Positions 1-5,683 of a stretch of 6,237 nt of DNA are shown in pieces. A program made the position numbers and the translations under genes. Source of the stretch: Actinomycetota bacterium (GTDB lineage: Bacteria; Actinomycetota; Thermoleophilia; UBA2241); contig PMKK01000067.1 of assembly GCA_003157715.1 (NCBI GenBank), positions 4,404 through 10,640 on the forward strand, in the 5' to 3' direction. The stretch's first letter is position 1. Each line of letters opens with the position of its first letter. The notes beneath the pieces were generated by a model that did no database searches, had not been told where the DNA came from, and saw only the letters and a list, made by a program, of their open reading frames with translations.

Positions 1-1
1 C

Positions 2-3000
2 CAGCAGGTGGTCGCCATCGCGGCGGCGGCCGGCGAGGGTACCGGAAACGGTGCGGACGCCGGCGACCGCGAGGGCACCGTCAGCGTCGACGCTCTGCAC
101 GAGCTCTTCCGGCGCACCTGGACCTACGCCGACCTCGAACGCCGCCAGCTCGAGAACGTGCTCGACATGCTCGACGGGCGCTATCCTTCGCAGAAGTTCG
201 GCGAGCTGCGGGCGCGCATCGTCTGGGACAGGGTGAACGGCACGATCCGCGCTCGCAGCGGCGCTCGTGCTCTGGCAGTGGTCAACGCCGGCACGATCCC
301 CGACCGCGGCCTGTTCAGCGTCAACCTGCCAGACGGGCGGCGCGTCGGCGAGCTCGACGAGGAGATGGTCTACGAGGCGCGTGCCGGCCAGACGTTCCTG
401 CTGGGCGCTACGTCGTGGCGCATCGAAGAGATCACCCGCGACCGCGTCGTGGTCAGTCCGGCGCCGGGAGTGCCCGGCGCGGTGCCGTTCTGGCACGGCG
501 ACTCGGTGGGCCGGCCGCGTGAGCTGGGCGCGGCGATCGGCGCCTTCGCGCGCTGGGCGGTCGAGCAGGAGCCCGAGACCCTGGAGCGCGACTACGACCT
601 GGACGAGCGCGCCGCCCGCAACCTGCTCGCCTTTCTGGGCGAGCAGCAGGCGGCGACCCGCGTGGTGCCCTCCGACCGCACCGTCGTCGTGGAGCGCTTT
701 CGCGACGAGATCGGCGACTGGCGGCTCTGCGTGCTCACGCCCTTCGGCGGCCGCGTGCACGCCGCCTGGGCGCTGGCGCTGACTGCCCGCATGCGCGACC
801 GGTTCGGACTCACGGCCGACGCGATCTACTCCGACGACGGCATCATCGTCCACCTGCCCGACGCCGACGAGCCGCCCGGCGCCGAGCTCGTGCTGGTCGA
901 GCCCGACGAAGTCGAAGACCTGGTGGTCGCCGAGCTCGGCGCCAGCGCCCTGTTCGGGGCGCGCTTTCGCGAGAACGCGGCGCGCTCGCTGCTCATTCCG
1001 CGGGCCTACCCCGGACGCCGCACGCCGCTCTGGCAGCAGCGCTTAAAGGCGCAGTCGCTGCTCGAGGTGGCGCGCCGCTACCCGCAGTTCCCGGTGATCC
1101 TCGAGACCTACCGCGAGTGCCTGCGTGACGTGCTCGACCTGCCCGGGCTCGTCTGGCTGCTGCGCGGCCTGGACAGCCGCGAGCTTTCGCTGGTCGAGGT
1201 CGAGACCGCGACGGCCTCGCCGTTTGCCTCGTCGCTGCTGTTCGACTACGTCGCGAGCTACATGTACGAGGGCGACACGCCGAGCGCCGAGCGGCGCGCC
1301 GTGGCCCTGGCTCTGGACCGCGAGCTGCTGCGCGAGCTGCTCGGTCAGGAGGAGCTGCGCGACCTGATCGATCCCGACGCCCTCGAGCAGGTCGAAGACG
1401 ACCTGCAGTGCCGCTCCGAGCCGCTGCGCGCCCGCGACGCCGACCGCCTGCACGACGTGCTGCGCCGGGTCGGCGACCTCAGCACCGATGAGGCCGCGCA
1501 GCGCGCCGCCGAGGGCGCCGACGTCGCCGCCTGGCTTGCGCGGCTCGAAGCGCAGCGGCGCGCCGTGCGGGTGCGGGTCGGCGGGCAGGAGCGCTGGATC
1601 GCCGCCGCGGAAGCGGGACTTTACCGCGATGCGCTGGGGGTGGTGCCGCCCGGCGGGCTGCCCGAGGCCTTCCTGACCGACGTGTCCGACGCCTTGCGCG
1701 AGCTGCTGCGCCGCTACGCCCGCAGCCACGGACCGTTCGAGAGCGGCGCCGTACGGGCGCGCCTGGGCGTCGATGCCGCCGCCGCCCTCGAGTCGCTCGA
1801 ACAGAGCGGCGACCTGGTGCGCGGCGAGCTGCGGCCGCTGGGCACGCAGCGCGAGTGGTGTGACCCCGAAGTGCTGCGCCGCCTGCGGCGAGCCTCGCTG
1901 GCCGTCCTGCGGCGCGAGATCGAGCCCGTCGGTCGCGAAGCGCTGGCGCGCTTTGCCCCGGCCTGGCAGGGCATCGACCGCCAGCGTGCCGCCGGGGCCG
2001 GTGTCGAGCGCCTGCGCGACGTGCTGGCGCCGCTGCAGGGCCTGCCGCTGGTTGCCGAGCTCTGGGAGCGCGACGTGCTGCCACGCCGCCTGGGCGCCTA
2101 CTCGCCAGCCTGGCTCGACGAGCTCTGCGCCACCGGCGAGCTCGTCTGGGTGGGCGCCGGGGCGACCGGGCGGCGCAGCGGCCGCGTGGCGCTCTACTTC
2201 CGCGACGACGCGCCGCTGCTCGGACCGCCGCTGCCCGGTCCGGCGGCGGCCCGCGAGGCGCCCGACGGCCCGGTCCAGACGCTGGTCCGTGCCCGTCTGC
2301 AGGCTGGCGCCTGCTTTTTCACCGACCTCCTCGTCGAGAACCCGCAGCTCGGCGCCGAGGAGCTGCGCGACGCCCTCTGGGACCTGGTCTGGGCCGGTGA
2401 GGCGACGAACGACGCCTTCGCGCCGCTGCGCTCGCGCCGCGCCGTCGCGTCGGGGCGCGGAGCGTCGGGGTCCGCCGTGTCTGGGCGGGCCGCGTCACGA
2501 TCAGGCGGGCCGCGCCTCGGCGAGCCGCGGTCCGGCGTGCCGGCGCTCGTCGGCCGCGGGCCCGGCGCCGGCCGCTTTCGCCGCCGGCCGCGGGGCGCGC
2601 CGCAGCTCCAGGGGCGCTGGTCGCTGACGGAGGCGGTGTTCTCTGGTCCTCTTGGCGGCACCCGCGTCGATGCCGCGACGCGCAGCCGGGCCTGGGCCGA
2701 GCTGCTGCTCGAACGCTACGGCATCGTGACCCGCGAGCTCGTGCGCGCCGAAGGCATCGCCGGCGGCTTTGCCGCCTTGTACCCGGCGCTGTCGGCCCTC
2801 GAGACGATCGGCACGGCGCGCCGCGGCTACTTCGTCGAGGGACTCGGCGGCGCCCAGTTCGCGCTGCCCGGCGCGGTCGAGCGCCTGCGCGAGCCCGAAG
2901 CCGGCGAGGCGCGCGCCGTCGTGCTGGCCGCCGCCGACCCCGCTCAGCTCTACGGTGGCGCGCTGACCTGGCCCGAGAGCGTCGACCACGATCCGTCACC

Positions 3001-3391
3001 GCGCGCCGACGACGGCGGCAGTAGGCCAAGGTCACCGCTCGCCGGCGGCGGCGGCGGGCAAACGCAGCCGCCGCGCGCCGAGGCTCGTACCGCCGGTCAC
3101 AACCCGGCCCGGCGCCCCGGCGGCTACGTGGTGCTCGTCGGTGGCCGTCCCGTCGTCTCGGTCGAGACGGGCGGTCACTCGTTACGGGTCCACGACGGCC
3201 GCGACGCGGCCGTCATGGACAAGGCTCTCGCCGCGCTGGCCGCGGCGGTGCGCGAGGGGCAGGTGCCGCGCCTCGCGATCGAGAGGATCGACGGCGAGCC
3301 GGCGATCGCCTCGCCACTGGGGCGCTCCCTGGTCGAGATCGGCTTTCGCTTGGGGCCGCGGCGGCTGACTCTCGACCGCGGCACGGTCTGA
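2..3391 (+). CDS. lhr: Lhr-family ATP-dependent DNA repair helicase, 3' part (5' end outside window)
   Basis: This is a large superfamily-2 helicase. In studied members Lhr is a 3'-to-5' DNA translocase that unwinds DNA and RNA:DNA duplexes in DNA repair. The frame is open to the left edge, so the GTG at base 8 is not a true start; the first residues (QQVVAIAA) match the end of the RecA2 domain. About 1,129 codons are visible of a family length near 1,500, so the Walker A and DEAH motifs lie upstream. Seen in order: a winged-helix stretch (about 110-235), the Lhr signature PFWHGDSVGRPRELG (485-529), the core end with FRENAARSLLIPR and SPFASSLLFDY (about 955-1340), then the long C-terminal region of winged-helix modules, including RYARSHGPF and RRGYFVEGLGGAQFALPG, and a final beta-rich part with VVLVGGRPVVSVETGG. 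Two low-complexity linkers interrupt it (about 2437-2615 and 2971-3123). It ends at TGA 3389-3391, inside the first unit of a tandem repeat. No terminator separates it from the glycosylase gene, so co-transcription is likely. The family call is firm. Confidence 0.95.
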   Translation, partial: QQVVAIAAAAGEGTGNGADAGDREGTVSVDALHELFRRTWTYADLERRQLENVLDMLDGRYPSQKFGELRARIVWDRVNGTIRARSGARALAVVNAGTIPDRGLFSVNLPDGRRVGELDEEMVYEARAGQTFLLGATSWRIEEITRDRVVVSPAPGVPGAVPFWHGDSVGRPRELGAAIGAFARWAVEQEPETLERDYDLDERAARNLLAFLGEQQAATRVVPSDRTVVVERFRDEIGDWRLCVLTPFGGRVHAAWALALTARMRDRFGLTADAIYSDDGIIVHLPDADEPPGAELVLVEPDEVEDLVVAELGASALFGARFRENAARSLLIPRAYPGRRTPLWQQRLKAQSLLEVARRYPQFPVILETYRECLRDVLDLPGLVWLLRGLDSRELSLVEVETATASPFASSLLFDYVASYMYEGDTPSAERRAVALALDRELLRELLGQEELRDLIDPDALEQVEDDLQCRSEPLRARDADRLHDVLRRVGDLSTDEAAQRAAEGADVAAWLARLEAQRRAVRVRVGGQERWIAAAEAGLYRDALGVVPPGGLPEAFLTDVSDALRELLRRYARSHGPFESGAVRARLGVDAAAALESLEQSGDLVRGELRPLGTQREWCDPEVLRRLRRASLAVLRREIEPVGREALARFAPAWQGIDRQRAAGAGVERLRDVLAPLQGLPLVAELWERDVLPRRLGAYSPAWLDELCATGELVWVGAGATGRRSGRVALYFRDDAPLLGPPLPGPAAAREAPDGPVQTLVRARLQAGACFFTDLLVENPQLGAEELRDALWDLVWAGEATNDAFAPLRSRRAVASGRGASGSAVSGRAASRSGGPRLGEPRSGVPALVGRGPGAGRFRRRPRGAPQLQGRWSLTEAVFSGPLGGTRVDAATRSRAWAELLLERYGIVTRELVRAEGIAGGFAALYPALSALETIGTARRGYFVEGLGGAQFALPGAVERLREPEAGEARAVVLAAADPAQLYGGALTWPESVDHDPSPRADDGGSRPRSPLAGGGGGQTQPPRAEARTAGHNPARRPGGYVVLVGGRPVVSVETGGHSLRVHDGRDAAVMDKALAALAAAVREGQVPRLAIERIDGEPAIASPLGRSLVEIGFRLGPRRLTLDRGTV

Positions 3392-3490
3392 GGACGGGAA
3401 CTGCACGGTCTGAGGACGGGAACTGCAGGGGCTGAAGACGAGAGCGGCAGGGGCTGAAGACGAGAGCGGCAATCTCTGAGGAGAGGAGAC
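3381..3490. repeat. 22-bp tandem repeat, five units, between lhr and nei
   Basis: Five head-to-tail 22-base units lie at 3381-3402, 3403-3424, 3425-3446, 3447-3468 and 3469-3490. Units 1 and 2 are identical, units 3 and 4 are identical, units 2 and 3 match at 16 of 22 positions, and unit 5 matches unit 1 at 14 of 22. Each begins with GCA and has the core CTGARGA. Unit 1 contains the last lhr codons and its TGA; unit 5 contributes the GAGGAGAGGAG ribosome binding sequence of the next gene. The length is not a multiple of three and there are no spacers, so this is neither a coding repeat nor a CRISPR array. The A-A-B-B-C pattern suggests stepwise duplication. Confidence 0.9.
3477..3488 (+). promoter_or_regulatory. 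Purine-rich ribosome binding site of nei
   Basis: TGAGGAGAGGAG ends 11 bases before the ATG at 3500. The Shine-Dalgarno match is strong but the spacing is slightly long. It sits inside the last, most diverged unit of the 22-bp tandem repeat. Confidence 0.6.
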
Positions 3491-3499
3491 GTAGCGGCG

Positions 3500-4285
3500 A
3501 TGCCAGAGGGCGACACCATCCACTTCGCGGCGCTGCGGGTCGGCGGCGTCCTTGTCGGCCATGTGCCCGAGCGCATCGCCACGCCGCATCCGCGCTTCGC
3601 GCGCGATCGCTGGCCGGAACGGCTCGCCGGTCGCACGGTCGAGGCGGTCGAGGCCCGCGGCAAGCACCTGCTGCTGCGCTTCGAGGGCGGCCTCGTGATC
3701 CATTCACACCTGCGCATGACCGGCGCCTGGCGGGTGGTAAGGCGCGGCGAGCGCTGGCCGCGCTCGCCGCGTGCGGCCTGGCTCGTGATCGAGCGCGGCG
3801 GGGAGGAGGTCGTGCAGTTCAACGGTCCGGTGCTCGAACTGCTGACCGACGCTCGCGTGCGTTCCGACCCGCGGCTGCGCGGGCTCGGCCCCGATATCGT
3901 GGCCGCGGCGCCGTTCGACGAGACGCGCTTTCTGGCCCGCCTGCGCGAGGACGACCCGACGCGGACCTTCGGCGATGCCCTGCTCGACCAGCACACCGTG
4001 GCCGGCATCGGCAACTTCTGGAAGTCGGAGGGCTGCTGGCTGGTCGGTGTCGACCCCTGGCGGCCGCTGGTCGCGGTGAGCGACGACGAGGCCCTCACCG
4101 TCGTGCGCGCCCTGCGGCCGCTCATGCGGCAGTCCGCGCTCGATGGGCGGCAGGACCGCTTTCGCGTGATCTACGACAGGGCGGGCCGCGCCTGTCCGCG
4201 CTGCGGCGCGGGCAGCCGTATCCGTTTGCGCGGTCAGGGTGACGACAACCGCGCGACCTACTGGTGTCCGGAGTGCCAGTCGTAG
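3500..4285 (+). CDS. nei: Fpg/Nei-family DNA glycosylase/AP lyase (endonuclease VIII, Nei2-like)
   Basis: A base-excision repair enzyme that removes oxidised bases, mainly damaged pyrimidines in the Nei branch, and cleaves the resulting abasic site. The 261-residue protein is full length for the family. The start is fixed by chemistry: it reads MPEGDTIH, and after Met removal Pro2 is the Schiff-base nucleophile and Glu3 the acid catalyst. PEGDT rather than PELPE favours Nei over Fpg. Also seen are the conserved lysine in RGKHLLLRF (Lys55), IHSHLRMTGAW (residues 67-77), the helix-two-turn-helix LLDQHTVAGIGNFWKSE (161-177), and a C-terminal zinc finger with Cys232, Cys235, Cys256 and Cys259, including the DNA-contacting arginine in RATYWCPECQ. 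All key residues are present, so it should be active. The neighbouring helicase gene recalls the mycobacterial lhr-nei pair (Rv3296-Rv3297), where the Nei2-type enzyme has the same arrangement. Exact substrate range cannot be read from sequence. Confidence 0.95.
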   Translation: MPEGDTIHFAALRVGGVLVGHVPERIATPHPRFARDRWPERLAGRTVEAVEARGKHLLLRFEGGLVIHSHLRMTGAWRVVRRGERWPRSPRAAWLVIERGGEEVVQFNGPVLELLTDARVRSDPRLRGLGPDIVAAAPFDETRFLARLREDDPTRTFGDALLDQHTVAGIGNFWKSEGCWLVGVDPWRPLVAVSDDEALTVVRALRPLMRQSALDGRQDRFRVIYDRAGRACPRCGAGSRIRLRGQGDDNRATYWCPECQS

Positions 4286-4289
4286 GAGA

Positions 4290-4385
4290 GCCGGCCGCGG
4301 GTCGTCCCGACGCGAGCAGCGGCCGGCCGCGGATCGTCCCCATGCGAGCCGCAGCCGGTTACGGGCCGTCCCCGCGCGAGCCGCA
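4290..4385. repeat. 32-bp tandem repeat, three units, downstream of nei
   Basis: Three adjacent 32-base units lie at 4290-4321, 4322-4353 and 4354-4385, starting four bases after the nei stop codon. Units 1 and 2 match at 27 of 32 positions, 2 and 3 at 25, 1 and 3 at 24. Each starts GCCGG and carries a CGTCCC core followed by GCGAGC. The GGCCGGCC palindrome in units 1-2 is broken in unit 3. The sequence is unrelated to the 22-bp array upstream of nei. There are no spacers and no convincing reading frame. Confidence 0.85.
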
Positions 4386-4415
4386 GCGGGCCACCCCGGT
4401 AACGCCGCCCGCTGC
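4383..4415 (+). terminator. GC-rich hairpin, possible terminator between nei and the racemase unit
   Basis: GCAGCGGGC (4383-4391) and GCCCGCTGC (4407-4415) form a perfect 9-bp stem around a 15-base loop. Only two T residues follow, so it is not a classical intrinsic terminator; in GC-rich genomes U-poor hairpins are sometimes used. Its place, after nei and just before the AT-rich promoter-like stretch, suits a transcript boundary. Chance pairing in GC-rich DNA is possible. Confidence 0.35.
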
Positions 4416-4462
4416 TTGCATCGCGGAGGGGCGAAGCATAAGCTCTTGTATAAAGAATATGC
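4416..4462 (+). promoter_or_regulatory. AT-rich promoter-like segment with imperfect dyad (possible operator)
   Basis: Bases 4436-4462 contain only 9 G or C in 27, in sharp contrast to everything around them. The segment is an imperfect palindrome with GCATA at 4436-4440 and TATGC at 4458-4462, and further symmetric CT/AG positions (8 of 13 pairs). It contains TATAAA (4449-4454), five of six matches to a -10 box, but no good -35 lies 16-18 bases upstream. TTGCAT (4416-4421) is followed 17 bases later by the weaker TAAGCT (4439-4444). It is the only promoter-like stretch before the racemase gene. The exact promoter elements and any bound regulator are inference. Confidence 0.45.
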
Positions 4463-4560
4463 AGGGTCGCTTGCGGACGAGCAGACGACCCGCCCGCCGG
4501 GTCACGCAGAGCCGTCAGGCGACCCAGGTCGGAGCAAGTTCCGTGCAGGGAGACCGATGA
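4459..4560 (+). CDS. Possible 33-residue Arg-rich leader ORF overlapping the racemase start
   Basis: ATG at 4459 opens a 33-codon frame whose TGA (4558-4560) overlaps the racemase ATG (4557-4559) as ATGA, the usual layout for translational coupling. It has eight arginines, in pairs at codons 9-10 (AGA CGA) and 13-14 (CGC CGG). Against it: the upstream AAAGAA is a poor ribosome binding site, the ATG lies within the proposed operator and very near or before any transcription start, and 9 of 33 codons end in A or T, more than in neighbouring genes. It resembles no protein I recognise. It may be a chance frame. Confidence 0.2.
   Translation: MQGRLRTSRRPARRVTQSRQATQVGASSVQGDR
4464..4525 (+). promoter_or_regulatory. 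Leader RNA with competing short hairpins
   Basis: GGGTCG (4464-4469) pairs with CGACCC (4486-4491); after one mismatch the stem continues for four pairs (one G-U) and closes on the loop GGACGA. The 3' arm can instead pair as ACCCG (4488-4492) with CGGGT (4498-4502). That second arm can also pair as GGGTC (4499-4503) with GACCC (4521-4525). The alternation of complementary segments is what an attenuator or a translation-control leader would show. There is no U-tract and no match to a riboswitch class I know, and short GC complements arise easily by chance here. Confidence 0.3.
4547..4552 (+). promoter_or_regulatory. Ribosome binding site of the racemase gene
   Basis: AGGGAG ends four bases before the ATG at 4557. 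This supports 4557 over the upstream in-frame start at 4239, which would overlap the nei coding sequence and add residues unlike the family. Confidence 0.6.
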
Positions 4561-5681
4561 CCGCTCGCGCCACGCTTACCATCGACCTCGAGAAGATCCG
4601 CGCCAACGCCCGCCGCGTGGTCGACGCGCTCGACGGCACGTATGTGGTCGGCGTGACCAAGGTGACCTGCGGCAGCCCTGAGGTGGCGCGCGCCCTGCTG
4701 GCCGGCGGCGCGCAGGCGCTCGGCGACTCTCGCCTCGAAAACGCCGAGCGGTTGCGCGCCGCCGGCATCGTGGCGCCCATCTGGCTGCTGCGCTCGCCGA
4801 CACCCGCTCTGGCCGCCGACGCCGTGCGCCTGACCGACGTCTCGCTGGAAAGCGAGCTCGAGACCGTACTCGCCCTGGAACGCGCCGCCGCCGTGGCGGG
4901 CAAGAGGCACGCCGTGATCGCCATGGTCGACCTGGGCGACCTGCGCGAGGGCATGCTGCCCGCCGACCTGCCGGCCTTCGCCGAAGCCGTCGAGGCGCTC
5001 ACCCACATCGAACTGGCCGGCGTCGGCGTCAATCTGACCTGTTATGGCGCCGTGTGCCCCACCCCCGAGAACCTCGGTGAGCTGGCCGCGCTGGCCGCGC
5101 TGACCGAGCGCCGCCTGGGGCGCCGTCTGCAGTTCGTGTCGGGCGGCAACTCGGGCAGTATCGGCCTGACGCTCGCCGGCCGCATGCCGGCGGCCGTGAA
5201 CAGCCTGCGCATCGGCGAGACCATCCTGCTGGGCGTCGACACCCTGACGCGCGAACCGGCGCTCGACCTGGCGCTCGACGCCTTCGTCGTCTCGGCGCCG
5301 GTGATCGAGTGCCTGGTCAAGCCCAGCATGCCCCGCGGCGAGACCGCTCAGGACGCCTTCGGCAACCGGCCGACCTTCGTCGACCGCGGGCCGCGGCGGC
5401 GCGCCATCTGCGCCCTGGGCCGCCAGGACGCACCGCCCGAGGGTCTCGTGCCGGTCGATTCGCGCGTCGAGGTGCTGGGCGCCTCGAGCGATCACCTTAT
5501 CGTCGACGTCGAGGCGCTCGCGCGTCCGCCGCGCCTCGGCGAACGCCTCGCCTTCGTGCCGAACTACGGCGCCACGCTGCAGCTCAGCACCTCGGCCTAC
5601 GTCGACACCGAGTTTGTTCACTCCGCCGGCCTGACGAACAAGATCGTGGCGCGGAGCACCCCATCCATCCCAGAGGAGTGA
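4557..5681 (+). CDS. orr: Alanine/ornithine racemase-family PLP-dependent enzyme (Orr-like)
   Basis: A pyridoxal-phosphate enzyme of the alanine-racemase fold that most likely interconverts the L and D forms of a basic or small amino acid. The type member is the clostridial ornithine racemase, which makes D-ornithine for ornithine fermentation. The 374-residue cytoplasmic protein is the usual length for the family. The PLP lysine is Lys35 in VVGVTKVTCGSPEVA. Other family landmarks are DSRLEN (57-62), DLGDLREG (125-132), NLTCYGAVCPTPENL (159-173), the phosphate-binding region VSGGNSGSIGL (194-204), LRIGETILLG (217-226) and NYGATLQLSTSAYV (336-349). The start was chosen because the family begins with a short strand like ATLTIDLEKI and because an AGGGAG precedes the ATG. 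It has its own promoter-like upstream region and is followed after two bases by the predicted GTPase gene, so the two form an operon. Substrate is uncertain: alanine, ornithine, lysine or another amino acid cannot be separated by eye, so the symbol is provisional. Confidence 0.85.
   Translation: MTARATLTIDLEKIRANARRVVDALDGTYVVGVTKVTCGSPEVARALLAGGAQALGDSRLENAERLRAAGIVAPIWLLRSPTPALAADAVRLTDVSLESELETVLALERAAAVAGKRHAVIAMVDLGDLREGMLPADLPAFAEAVEALTHIELAGVGVNLTCYGAVCPTPENLGELAALAALTERRLGRRLQFVSGGNSGSIGLTLAGRMPAAVNSLRIGETILLGVDTLTREPALDLALDAFVVSAPVIECLVKPSMPRGETAQDAFGNRPTFVDRGPRRRAICALGRQDAPPEGLVPVDSRVEVLGASSDHLIVDVEALARPPRLGERLAFVPNYGATLQLSTSAYVDTEFVHSAGLTNKIVARSTPSIPEE
5672..5678 (+). promoter_or_regulatory. 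Ribosome binding site of the GTPase gene, within the racemase 3' end
   Basis: AGAGGAG encodes the last two Glu codons region of the racemase and ends five bases before the ATG at 5684. With only two bases between stop and start, translational coupling is likely. Confidence 0.75.
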
Positions 5682-5683
5682 GC

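Noticed and set aside
8..10. GTG at base 8 as the start of lhr
   Set aside because: The frame is open to the left edge and the upstream codons already match internal Lhr sequence, so the gene begins outside the window.
1773..2627. 284-residue + strand frame inside lhr
   Set aside because: Out-of-frame shadow of lhr, dominated by Arg, Ala, Pro and Ser, while the lhr frame carries conserved motifs throughout.
3175..4125. 316-residue open frame on the - strand across the lhr end, the 22-bp repeats and nei
   Set aside because: It is Ser/Arg-rich, antisense to the Nei motifs, and its repeated peptide segment is only the back-translation of the tandem repeat.
3381..4385. CRISPR array
   Set aside because: Repeat units are directly adjacent without unique spacers, few in number, and no cas-like gene is present.
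4239..4556. Upstream in-frame ATG extending the racemase by 106 residues
   Set aside because: It starts inside nei, runs through the 32-bp repeats and regulatory region, adds non-family sequence, and the ATG at 4557 has its own ribosome binding site and the expected family N-terminus.
4386..4556. Cobalamin or other known riboswitch before the racemase, suggested by possible links to B12-dependent aminomutases
   Set aside because: I see no B12-box or other conserved riboswitch core; only simple short hairpins are present.
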